Assembly: GCF_026540895.1 (NCBI RefSeq) | Contig: NZ_JALNUR010000014.1 | Span: 1-64,000, forward strand | Reading direction: 5' to 3' | From: Sphingomonas sp. GM_Shp_1 | GTDB lineage: Bacteria; Pseudomonadota; Alphaproteobacteria; Sphingomonadales; Sphingomonadaceae | DNA: 64,000 nucleotides | In this document: piece after piece, positions 47,111 to 55,304 of the stretch | Position numbering within the stretch: the stretch's first letter is position 1 | Layout: every line of letters starts with the position of its first letter | The notes under the pieces: model-generated | Databases searched by the model: none | Seen by the model: only the letters and a program-made list of their open reading frames with translations | What the model was told of the DNA's origin: nothing | Program-made: the position numbers and the translations under genes

Positions 47111-48538
47111 CTATTCGTTCAGCCAGCCGCCGGTAAATCCTGCCCGTTGCAATCCCCGCCGCAGATGCGGGTTCCGTCGCATCGTCTTCCAGATCAGGCC
47201 GGTCCGCTGATTCTCGATCATCGCGACGATCGGCCCCTGGTCGATGCCCAGATAATCCTTGTCGACCCAACCGACGCCGGGGACGATCTCGCCGTGCTTC
47301 AGCGGCTCGGGCGGGTTGGTCAGCGTCGGGTTGAAGGCGTCGAGGAAGCCGTATTTGCCGTAAATGGCCTGGCCATAGCGGTCGTGCATCGTCCGTATGG
47401 CGGGAACGACGATATCGGGCGCGAAGGCGATGGAGGCCGCCGCCGCCGTGGGGGCGAGCGTCCCGTCGTCGCGCTCGCCCGGCCCGCGCGCCGAATAGCT
47501 GTAGAATTCGCGAGGGACGCCGTCGATCGTCTGGACGAAATCGCCCGGTCCGTCACAGGCGGTCAGCCCCCAGACATCCGCGCCATAGCCGTGCCAGCGC
47601 CCGGCATTCTCGATCGCATATTGCCGCTGGGCATGGACGGCGCGGCGGCTGTTCTCGAAATAGTCGATGCCCTTGGCGGTCATATAGCCGTCGCGGATGC
47701 CTTTGAAATCGACCCAGACATGGCTGTACTGATGGCCGAACAGCGGCGCGAAATGCAGGTGCGGCTCGCCCCAGCGATCGCTCCAGCTCGGCTCGAACCG
47801 GCTCGACCAGGCCTGCCATGTGCCCTCGGGCAGCGGATGGGTGGGGGAGCCCAGCGCCAGCAGATAGAGCAGCATCCCCTCGTTATAGATGTTCCAGTCG
47901 GACCTGATGAACCCCGTCTCCGGGTGCCAGCCCATCGACAGCAGCGGCGCGCGCGGGGTTATCCAGGTCCAGTCGACCGCGGCGTAGATCCGGTCCGCCA
48001 GCGTACGGATGCGCGCCTCGTCGGGATGATCGCCGTCGAACCAGCTTTGCGCGAACAGCACGCCGCCCAGCAACAGCGCTGTGTCGACCGTCGACAACTC
48101 GCACCGGGCGAAGCGCTGGCCCTTGGTCACGCCCAGGAAATGGTAGAAGAAGCCCTTGTAACCGCTGAACCCCGTCTCGCCCGGCCCCTGCGGCGCGTCG
48201 GCGAAGAATTGCAGGGTGGCCAGCGTCCGCACGCGCGCCTCCTCCCGCGTGATCCAGCCATTGACCACGCCCACCGGATAGGCGGTCAGCGCGAAGCCCA
48301 CCGCCGCGATCGAGGCGAAGGACGGCGTCGGCCAGCGATCGGGGGCGAGGCCGGTCTCCGCATCGGTGGTTTCCCAGAAGAAGCGGAAGGTGCGCTCCTG
48401 AAGATCGCGGATCAGGTCGGGCTGGGGCGGCGGAATGATGCGCGGAGGGCGAACCCGCTCCCCCATTCCGGTGCAGCCCGTCGCCAGCGCGGCCAGGCTC
48501 AGCCCGCCCAGGGTCAGGACGCGGCGACGATCGTACAT
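47111..48538 (-). CDS. Glucoamylase-family lipoprotein (GH144-like (alpha/alpha)6 hydrolase)
   Basis: About 475 residues. N-terminus RRRVLTLGGLSLAALATGC is a twin-Arg-like lipoprotein signal with Cys22. The body has the glycoamylase-domain pattern: RTFRFFWETTDAETGLAPDR, GVVNGWITREEARVR, HFAPLFGHQYSHVWVDFKG and GWVDKDYLGIDQGPIVAMIE. Members of this family include endo-beta-1,2-glucanases, so a glucan is the likely substrate. It follows the TonB receptor at 48607 by 68 bp on the same strand, forming a glycan-uptake pair. Confidence 0.85.
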   Translation of the reverse strand: MYDRRRVLTLGGLSLAALATGCTGMGERVRPPRIIPPPQPDLIRDLQERTFRFFWETTDAETGLAPDRWPTPSFASIAAVGFALTAYPVGVVNGWITREEARVRTLATLQFFADAPQGPGETGFSGYKGFFYHFLGVTKGQRFARCELSTVDTALLLGGVLFAQSWFDGDHPDEARIRTLADRIYAAVDWTWITPRAPLLSMGWHPETGFIRSDWNIYNEGMLLYLLALGSPTHPLPEGTWQAWSSRFEPSWSDRWGEPHLHFAPLFGHQYSHVWVDFKGIRDGYMTAKGIDYFENSRRAVHAQRQYAIENAGRWHGYGADVWGLTACDGPGDFVQTIDGVPREFYSYSARGPGERDDGTLAPTAAAASIAFAPDIVVPAIRTMHDRYGQAIYGKYGFLDAFNPTLTNPPEPLKHGEIVPGVGWVDKDYLGIDQGPIVAMIENQRTGLIWKTMRRNPHLRRGLQRAGFTGGWLNE

Positions 48539-48606
48539 GGTCTCTCCTCGCTTCGGTCCGGGATGGGCCGGACCGGGGCCTGTGCGGCACCCGGCCCGGT
48601 CGATCG

Positions 48607-51546
48607 TCAGAAGCGATAGCCGACCCGGAACTGCACCCGGCGGGGCAGGGTGATCAGCTCACGCGGCAATTGCGTCAGCGGGTCGGTGGCATTGGTGAAG
48701 TCGTCGAACCCGCCGAAGTTCTTGCTGTTGAACGCATTGAGCAGGTCGACCGCGAGATTGAGCTTGTGGCCGGCGAAAATCTCGATGTCGTTCTGCAACG
48801 TCATGTTGACCTCGCAGAAGGCGGCGATGCCCTTGATGCAGTTCTTGGGCGGATAGACGGTATAGACCTGCACCTGGCTGGGCGTGCTGCCCCGCGTCTC
48901 GTCGGTGACTTGGTACGCGCTGCCGCTGCCCAGCGTGGTGATGGTCGAGAATTTGAAGCCCAGCGGCAGGTCGACGATCCCCGACAGGACCAGCCGGTGC
49001 CGCTCGTCGCCGGGGCGCGGGCGATAGCCATAGGCCTCGGGCGTGGCATATTGCAGGCTGAACAGGTCGTTGCCGTTCTGCTCGCCCTTCGACAGCGTAT
49101 AGGCCAGGTTGAAGCCCCAGCCCGAGCTTTGCGTATAATTCTTGTCGAGGGTGAAGAAGAGCGCCTTGTAGCGCGTCTTCAGCCCGTCATAGCCGATCAG
49201 CACGTTGGAGAAGCCCGCATTGCGCGTCGGGCTGCCGTCTCCGACATTGCAGCAGGTGCCGTCGGCGTTCCGGGTGGCGAACAGATGCGTATAGCCGTTG
49301 CGCCCCGCGACATAGCTGCCGCTCAGGCTCGCCTGGAAGATGCCGATCCGCTGGCGCACGCCCAGGGTGAACTGGTCGGTAACGGGCGGGCGGGCGTTGT
49401 TCTTCACCGCGAACAGCTCGGGCTGGCCGGTCTGCGCATTGGCGATCAGCGAAAGCAGGCCGTCGCGCGTCAGGTAGCGGTCGTTCCACACCACGGTCGG
49501 CGTGCCATCCGCGCGCGGGCGACCGTCGCGCGAGAAGAAGAGCTGGCCATAGGCATATTGCAGGCGGAATTGCTCATCCAGCGTGTTGTTGAACACGTTG
49601 CGGTCGTAATAGCGGCCATAGCCGCCGAACAGCACCGTGCTCTGATCCCCCTTGAAGTCATAGGAGAAGCCGGCACGCGGCTGGAACGCGCCCAGGAAGG
49701 GCGGGCGGTTGGTCCCGTCGGTGATATAGTCGGTGGGATTGAAATAGGAGGTCTGCGGCAACTGGCGCAGCAGCGCGGCGGCGGCGTCCGGCGTGCGATA
49801 GTTGTTGTTGAACAGATTGCTCTCATAATCCCAGCGCAGGCCGACATTGACCTGCAACTTGTCGGTCACGTCCCAGTCGTCCTGGAGATACAGGCCGACC
49901 TGCGAGTTGGACGCGGCGATGCGCGGGTTGCCGATGCCGATCTGCGCGGTCGCCGGGAACGAGAAATCCAGCCCGTTGGTCGGATCGTTGCGGAAATCGT
50001 AGAAGGGCTGGACGAAGAAGTTCTTCAGGAACGTATAGTCCTGGAAGGCGAAGCGGACGCCACCCTTTATGACGTGGTTGTCGATCCCGGTCCAGGTCAG
50101 GTCGTTGCGCAGCGTGTAGCTCGCCTGGCTGATCCGCTGCGTGCTTTCCTTGCCGCCGAAGCGGATCACGCCCTGATAGTTGAACGTGCTGCTGTTCGGA
50201 TCGAGCGAGGTCGGGTTGTAGGTATAGTTCAGATAGCTGGCGTTGAATTCGTTGATGAAGCTGTCGCCGCGATAGGTCCAGCGATAGATATAGGTGTCGA
50301 CGTTGTTCTTCTTGTTCAGCGCGTTGGAATAGGCGTTGGTCGACGCCCCGCCAAAGCCGGTGATGTCGGTTTCCACGCGCTTGCTGACGATCAGGTCGAA
50401 GGTCTGGCGATCGTCGGGGACGAAGGTCAGCTTGCCGAAATAGAAGTCGCCGCGGAACGGGCTGACGAACGCGCCCTCATACTGGCCGAAGCGCGCGACG
50501 TTTTCGGGCGTGCGATTCTGGAGGCGGACGTTGAACGCGCGATTCTGGTCGTTGCCCTCATAGGCGGCGAAGAAGAACAGCTTGTCCTTGATGATCGGGC
50601 CGCCCAGCGAGATGCCATATTGCTTGCGCTCGAAGGCGGGCTTGGGCAGCCCGGCCTGCTTCACGAAATAATCGGTCGAGGACAGGTTGCGGTCGGTATA
50701 TTGGGCGAAGGCCTCGCCATGGAATTCATTGGTGCCCGACTTGGTCGTCGCGGTGATGATCGCGGCGCCGGCCTGTTCATACTCGGCCTTGTAATTCTGG
50801 GTCAGCACGCGGAATTCGCCGACCGCCAGCTGGCCGAAGGGATTGCCGCGGCTGTCTTCCTGGCCCGCGACGCCGCTGTCGAGCACGTTGTTCTTGTAGC
50901 TGACGCCGTCGATGAAGACGTTGACCTGCCCGGCGGGCGAGGCGCCCGAGGAGAAGCTCTTGTCGGTCTCGCTGTCATTATAGCGGACGCCGGGGGCGAG
51001 CGCGGCGAAGCTCAGGAAGTTGCGGTCGGTCTGTGGCAGGGTGCGGATCTGCTCCTGCGAGATGTTGGTGGCGATTTCGCTGGTCTTGGTTTCGACCAGT
51101 CGGCCACCGGTCACGACGATTTCACCGCCCTCGACATTGCTGCCGCCGCCGCCGGCGATGTCCGCCGTATCCGCTCCGCCGGGCTGGGCGGCGGTGCCGA
51201 TCGTCAGGTCGAGCGTCGCCGACTGGCCGATCGCGACGACCACGACCTGCGTGACGGTCTCACCCGAGGTCGCCGTCGCGGTGATGCGATACTGGCCGGG
51301 ACGCAGGCCGCCGAGCACATAGTTGCCCTGTGCGTCCGCGATCTGGCGGAAGGTCTGGTTGGTGCCGGTATTGACGGCGGCGATCTGCGCGCCTCCGGCA
51401 GGGGTGCCGTCCGCGCCGCGCACCTGCCCACGCACCTGCGCGGTGGTGGTCTGAGCGGCGGCGGGGGCGACCAGCATCGTCGCGCTGCCCAGGATCGTGG
51501 AGGTCACCAGCGTCGCACGCAGCGCAGCCGTCATCATCGTCTTCAT
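48607..51546 (-). CDS. TonB-dependent receptor, Oar-like, with N-terminal carboxypeptidase-regulatory domain
   Basis: 979 residues. Signal peptide (LGSATMLVAPAAAQ). A CarboxypepD_reg-like domain (about 35-115) with AQVRGQVRGADGTPAGGAQI. Plug with IVVTGGRLVETKTSEIATNI and VNVFIDGVSYKNN. A long barrel of the Oar type ends PRRVQFRVGYRF. These receptors bring in large glycans or peptides. ATG at 51546 has GGGGAACAGAC upstream. It is immediately upstream of the glucoamylase-family gene. A LacI-type operator candidate lies 274 bp upstream. Confidence 0.9.
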   Translation of the reverse strand: MKTMMTAALRATLVTSTILGSATMLVAPAAAQTTTAQVRGQVRGADGTPAGGAQIAAVNTGTNQTFRQIADAQGNYVLGGLRPGQYRITATATSGETVTQVVVVAIGQSATLDLTIGTAAQPGGADTADIAGGGGSNVEGGEIVVTGGRLVETKTSEIATNISQEQIRTLPQTDRNFLSFAALAPGVRYNDSETDKSFSSGASPAGQVNVFIDGVSYKNNVLDSGVAGQEDSRGNPFGQLAVGEFRVLTQNYKAEYEQAGAAIITATTKSGTNEFHGEAFAQYTDRNLSSTDYFVKQAGLPKPAFERKQYGISLGGPIIKDKLFFFAAYEGNDQNRAFNVRLQNRTPENVARFGQYEGAFVSPFRGDFYFGKLTFVPDDRQTFDLIVSKRVETDITGFGGASTNAYSNALNKKNNVDTYIYRWTYRGDSFINEFNASYLNYTYNPTSLDPNSSTFNYQGVIRFGGKESTQRISQASYTLRNDLTWTGIDNHVIKGGVRFAFQDYTFLKNFFVQPFYDFRNDPTNGLDFSFPATAQIGIGNPRIAASNSQVGLYLQDDWDVTDKLQVNVGLRWDYESNLFNNNYRTPDAAAALLRQLPQTSYFNPTDYITDGTNRPPFLGAFQPRAGFSYDFKGDQSTVLFGGYGRYYDRNVFNNTLDEQFRLQYAYGQLFFSRDGRPRADGTPTVVWNDRYLTRDGLLSLIANAQTGQPELFAVKNNARPPVTDQFTLGVRQRIGIFQASLSGSYVAGRNGYTHLFATRNADGTCCNVGDGSPTRNAGFSNVLIGYDGLKTRYKALFFTLDKNYTQSSGWGFNLAYTLSKGEQNGNDLFSLQYATPEAYGYRPRPGDERHRLVLSGIVDLPLGFKFSTITTLGSGSAYQVTDETRGSTPSQVQVYTVYPPKNCIKGIAAFCEVNMTLQNDIEIFAGHKLNLAVDLLNAFNSKNFGGFDDFTNATDPLTQLPRELITLPRRVQFRVGYRF

Positions 51547-51909
51547 GTCTGTTCCCCATATGCCGACGGCTGAGATGCTGCGTCCCGCGCCGGTCCATGT
51601 TTTCTGGTACCGGACCCGGAACGGGTTCCCGCGACGCGAAGGGCGCGCGGGGCGGGTCGGCTGGGGAGGAAAGGGCGACCCGCCATCGGGCCGCCCGGCA
51701 TCCTCTCCTGGCACGGAGCCCGCCGGCTCCTGATGCCCGATCCCGGCCTGTGCCGACCGATCATCGTGACATGCCGGTCATCTAGTCCGAACGCCACGAA
51801 GGGCTCAAGCGCCCCTTCATGGTACCGGTTACAAAGCCCGGCGGGTGTGACTTTCGAGCAACGGGTATGGCGGTGGCAATGGGTCCGAAAACCGCGCTAA
51901 AAGGAGGGC
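51547..51909. other. Gene-free divergent region with LacI-type operator candidate
   Basis: 363 bp between the Oar-like receptor and the crotonase gene. No supported gene. Contains the palindrome at 51820; the rest is low in recognisable structure. Confidence 0.6.
51820..51833. promoter_or_regulatory. LacI-family operator candidate (TGGTACCGGTTACA)
   Basis: TGGTACC/GGTTACA is an imperfect inverted repeat with the central CCGG of LacI/GalR-family sugar regulators (consensus-like TGGTAACCGGTTACCA). It is in the divergent region upstream of the glycan receptor operon. No LacI gene is in the window. Confidence 0.4.
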
Positions 51910-52677
51910 ATGACTGTGGAAATTCGCCGTGACGGACCCGTCGCGATCCTAACGCTACGGAATGGCCCAAATAATCATTTGGGGCTGGGAACCATTTCCG
52001 AACTGGCGGGTGCGTTCGATGCCGCCGATGCCGATCCCGATATCCGCGCGATCCTGCTGCGATCCGAGGGTCGGGTATTTTGCGCCGGAGCCGATCTGGT
52101 CAACGCCAATCCGGTCGCCGATCCCCTGCCGCAGGGGGAGCGCAGCCCCTTCTACATGGCGGCGGCGCGGCTGTTCGGGGTGGCGACGCCCGTGGTCGCG
52201 GCGGTGCAGGGGGCGGCGGTCGGGGCCGGACTGGGGCTGGCGCTCGTCGCGGATTTCCGCATCGCCGCGCCCGAGGCGCGGTTCGTGGCGAACTTCGTCG
52301 CGCTGGGGCTGCATCCGGGCTTCGGCATTTCGGCGGTGCTGGAACGGGTGATCGGGCGACAGCGGGCGGCGATGATGCTGCTGACCGGTCGGCGAATCCG
52401 GGGCGAAGAGGCCGAGCGCTGGGGGCTCGTGGACCAGCTCGTACCCGGCGACGCGCTGTACGACACTGCACTGGCCCTGGCGCATGAGATCGCGGCGGGG
52501 GCTCCGCTGGCGGTGGCAGCGACCCGGCGGACGCTTCGCGGCGATCTGCGCGCGCTGGTCGAGGCGGCGACGGATCACGAACTGGCCGAACAGGCGAAGC
52601 TGATGCGGACCGAGGATTTCGCCGAGGGCGTGCGCGCCGTGAGCGAACGACGGCCGGGGCGGTTCGTGGGGCGGTGA
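51910..52677 (+). CDS. Crotonase-fold (enoyl-CoA hydratase/isomerase family) protein lacking both catalytic Glu
   Basis: 255 residues, the family length. CoA-binding oxyanion segments FCAGADLVNANP and AVQGAAVGAGLGLALVADFRI. In rat enoyl-CoA hydratase the first Glu lies in GGCELA; here it is GAGLGLAL (Gly). The second lies in FGQPE; here FVANF (Phe). The fold should be intact, but classical hydration is unlikely; other crotonase activities use other residues. AAAGGAGGGC precedes the ATG. A repeat follows. Confidence 0.85.
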   Translation: MTVEIRRDGPVAILTLRNGPNNHLGLGTISELAGAFDAADADPDIRAILLRSEGRVFCAGADLVNANPVADPLPQGERSPFYMAAARLFGVATPVVAAVQGAAVGAGLGLALVADFRIAAPEARFVANFVALGLHPGFGISAVLERVIGRQRAAMMLLTGRRIRGEEAERWGLVDQLVPGDALYDTALALAHEIAAGAPLAVAATRRTLRGDLRALVEAATDHELAEQAKLMRTEDFAEGVRAVSERRPGRFVGR

Positions 52678-52728
52678 GGGGTGGCCTTTCCCTAAGGTCA
52701 GAGCGACATTCCGATATGCCCTTCTTAT

Positions 52729-52922
52729 CCCTCGCCCCTCATAGAGGGGAGAGGGTTGCGCAGACTTGGCCTTTGCGCGAGCAAAGGCTTAGTCGGAGCT
52801 GGGTGAGGGGTGAGCGCGCGGAGCGCGCGCGAGCCTTCGGCTCGCTCGACCCCTCACCCAAGCTACGCTAGCCAGCAGGCTGGCAAGCTCCGCTAACCCT
52901 CTCCCCTGTCCAGGGGAGAGGG
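52729..52922. repeat. Large structured palindromic element, family R3
   Basis: Ends: CCCTCGCCCCTCATAGAGGGGAGAGGG-type hairpin (52729-52755) and CCCTCTCCCC..GGGGAGAGGG (52897-52922). The inner arms GGGTGAGGGG and CCCCTCACCC pair, and GAGCGCGCGGAGCGCGC and GAGCCTTCGGCTC form further hairpins. Related to the copy inside the E2 gene. Confidence 0.75.
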
Positions 52923-52948
52923 AAAAGGGGGTAGCATGAATGTCGATT

Positions 52949-52976
52949 GGCCTTCGACTTCGCTCAGGCTGAACGG
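52949..52976 (+). repeat. Single arm of family R1
   Basis: 28 bp (GGCCTTCGACTTCGCTCAGG and flank) identical to the consensus arm of the R1 pair at 8129 except for one base. No inverted partner within 100 bp. Confidence 0.75.
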
Positions 52977-53012
52977 AGATTGGGAAAACGGGGGGCGTCG
53001 GAACACCCGGCC

Positions 53013-53234
53013 TTATCCCTGGCGCTTGGCCAAGTCCGTCTTGCGCGCGGGCAGGGCCGCCAGGATCGCCTGGCGTTCCTCGGCGGGCTTGGCGCTCCAG
53101 TTGGAGATTTCGCGGATCGTCCGCGCGCAGCCCAGGCACCAGCCCGTCGCCTTGTCCATCGTACAGACATTGACGCAGGGGCTGGCCAGACTCGGCGGCT
53201 GGGGTTCGACGAAGCTGATGATGTCGAGCGACAT
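53013..53234 (-). CDS. DUF1289-family Cys-rich small protein
   Basis: 73 residues. The DUF1289 signature runs from SPCVNVCTMDKATGWC to LGCARTIREISNW: four Cys in CxxxC..CxxC spacing that probably bind a metal, plus the conserved R-T-x-x-E-I-x-x-W. Function unknown; the family is often found beside unrelated housekeeping genes in alphaproteobacteria. It starts 7 bp after the helicase stop and is co-directional with it. Confidence 0.88.
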   Translation of the reverse strand: MSLDIISFVEPQPPSLASPCVNVCTMDKATGWCLGCARTIREISNWSAKPAEERQAILAALPARKTDLAKRQG

Positions 53235-53241
53235 GATCGGG

Positions 53242-54645
53242 TTACAGACCGAACGAGACTTTCAGGAAGTCCGGGATCGGGCCGTTCCAGCCATTGTCCT
53301 CCGCCACCTCTTCGCCGCCTGACCGGCGACGGTCGCGGCGCGGAGCCTCGGCACGGGGCGCGCGCGGTTCCTCGAACCGGGGCTCCTCGCGACGCGGGCG
53401 CGGCGGGCGGGCGCGGGGTTCCTCCACCACGACTTCGGCCTGGGGCGCGGGAGCCTCCGCCTCGGTCGGGCGCGCGCTCCGGTCGCGACGCGAACGGCGG
53501 GCCGGGCGTTCCTCTTCGGCGGGGGCGGGAAGTTCGAGCCGGTCGATCGTCTGGCCGGTCAGCTTCTCGATATTGTCGAGATTCTCCGCATCGTCGGGTG
53601 CGACGAAGGTATAGGCGATCCCGGTCGCACCGCCACGTCCGGTCCGGCCGATGCGGTGGACATAATCATCCGGGTGCCAGGGCGCGTCGAAGTTGAACAC
53701 ATGGCTGACGCCCTTGATGTCCAGCCCGCGCGCCGCGACGTCGGAGGCGACCAGGATGTTGACCTCGCCGCGCTTGAACAGTTCCAGCTCGGCCAGTCGC
53801 TGTGGCTGTTCCATGTCGCCATGGATCTCGCCCGAACGGAAGCCATGCTGCTTGAGCGACTTGTTCAGCTCGCGCACCGTCGTCTTGCGGTTGCAGAAGA
53901 TGATCGCGGTGCGCACCTCTTCCTGCTGGAGCAGCTGGCGCAGGCGCTTGCGCTTCTCGAACGACTGGGCCGCGACGGGCACGACCCATTGCTTGATGTT
54001 GATATTGGTTGAGGCGGGACGTGCCACCTCGATCGTCTTGGGATTGTCCAGGAACTTGTCGGCCAGCTTCTTGATCGGCGGCGGCATGGTCGCGGAGAAG
54101 AGCAGGGTCTGGCGCTGCGACGGCAGCTTGGTGCAGATTTCCTCGATATCGGGGATGAACCCCATGTCGAGCATCCGGTCCGCCTCGTCGATGACCAGCA
54201 TCGAACAGCCGGTCAGCAGGATGTTGCCCCGCTGGAACAGGTCCATCAACCGGCCCGGCGTCGCGATCAGCACGTCGACGCCCTTTTCCAGCGCCTTGAT
54301 CTGGTCGCCCATCGACACGCCGCCGATCAGCAGAGCCATCGAAAGCTTGTGGTTGGCGCCGTATTTCTCGAAATTCTCGGCGACCTGCGCGGCGAGTTCG
54401 CGGGTCGGCTCCAGGATCAGGCTGCGCGGCATACGCGCGCGGCTGCGTCCGTGCGCCAGGATGTCGATCATCGGCAGCACGAAGGACGCGGTCTTGCCCG
54501 TGCCCGTCTGCGCGATGCCGATGATGTCGCGCATCATCAGCACGGACGGGATGGCGGAGGCCTGAATCGGCGTCGGCTCGGTATAGCCGGCGTCGTTGAC
54601 CGTCTTCAGGAGTTCGTCGGAGAGGCCGAGATCGGCAAAGCTCAT
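53242..54645 (-). CDS. rhlE: DEAD-box RNA helicase (RhlE-like)
   Basis: 467 residues. Q-motif EPTPIQASAIP, Walker A AQTGTGKT, Ib-region TPGRL, DEAD box VIDEADRMLD, SAT in LFSATMPPP, C-terminal helicase motifs ARGLDIKGV and HRIGRTGRGG. A C-terminal disordered tail of about 90 residues is rich in Arg, Pro and Glu and ends with GPIPDFLKVSFGL. This is the RhlE-type of cold-shock/RNA-decay helicase. ATG 54645 is clear. The next gene starts 7 bp after its stop. Confidence 0.94.
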   Translation of the reverse strand: MSFADLGLSDELLKTVNDAGYTEPTPIQASAIPSVLMMRDIIGIAQTGTGKTASFVLPMIDILAHGRSRARMPRSLILEPTRELAAQVAENFEKYGANHKLSMALLIGGVSMGDQIKALEKGVDVLIATPGRLMDLFQRGNILLTGCSMLVIDEADRMLDMGFIPDIEEICTKLPSQRQTLLFSATMPPPIKKLADKFLDNPKTIEVARPASTNINIKQWVVPVAAQSFEKRKRLRQLLQQEEVRTAIIFCNRKTTVRELNKSLKQHGFRSGEIHGDMEQPQRLAELELFKRGEVNILVASDVAARGLDIKGVSHVFNFDAPWHPDDYVHRIGRTGRGGATGIAYTFVAPDDAENLDNIEKLTGQTIDRLELPAPAEEERPARRSRRDRSARPTEAEAPAPQAEVVVEEPRARPPRPRREEPRFEEPRAPRAEAPRRDRRRSGGEEVAEDNGWNGPIPDFLKVSFGL

Positions 54646-54790
54646 GCAGTTTTCCGAGATATGGCGGGATGGGAATCGCCCCGCGCTCGCCCAGCAGCGA
54701 TCCGGCGCTTGCGGATTCGGCGATAAAAGTCAAGGTTTCTCCCGAATCGGGAGCATCCGGGCGACGCGATTTGGCGTGCGGGCCGCCCGG

Positions 54791-55237
54791 TCAGGGGATC
54801 GGCGTAAGCGCGCGGAATTTCTGGATATCGCAGGTCCGACCGGCGCGGGTGCGGATGGGATCGCGGTCCGCGCAAATCTGTCCGTCGGGGCCGGGGCGGA
54901 TATAGAAGCTGGAATAATAATCGATCTGGCGACAGGCGCGGGCCAGCTTGGCGCGTACCCGCTTGCCGCCGGTCAGGACGATATCGACCGTCCCGTCCTC
55001 GCCCGGCAGGGCCCCGGCCAGTTGCTGCGCGGGAATGCAGCGGGGGCCTTTGCGCTCCTTCCAGCGGGTCGGGGCGATCGGGCGGATCGCCGTGCGCGGC
55101 ACCCGGATCACGACCCGTTCGCGCAGGATCACCTGGGCATATTGCACTTGCGCAGGCGCATCCGCCGCCCCCAGCAAGGCGGGCGTCGTCAGCGTCATCG
55201 ACGCGATGGCGGCGAGGTTTCGATAGCGGCGCAACAT
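54791..55237 (-). CDS. Conserved hypothetical exported protein
   Basis: 148 residues. Signal-peptide-like N-terminus (LAAIASMTLTTPALLGA) and a mature part with four Cys residues in two separated pairs, likely disulfides. The middle has strands (VQYAQVILRERVVIRVPR, VDIVLTGGKRVRAKL). No family name recognised. It lies between the helicase and the FAD dehydrogenase, divergent from the latter. Confidence 0.7.
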   Translation of the reverse strand: MLRRYRNLAAIASMTLTTPALLGAADAPAQVQYAQVILRERVVIRVPRTAIRPIAPTRWKERKGPRCIPAQQLAGALPGEDGTVDIVLTGGKRVRAKLARACRQIDYYSSFYIRPGPDGQICADRDPIRTRAGRTCDIQKFRALTPIP

Positions 55238-55304
55238 GTCAGCAGGAGCCCTTCATAAGCCCCATCGTTGAACGCTTTATGAACCTGTCCTAGTCGCATT
55301 CGCC

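Noticed and set aside
48670..51573. 967-codon plus-strand frame opposite the Oar-like receptor
   Set aside because: Antisense shadow; no start signal or family.
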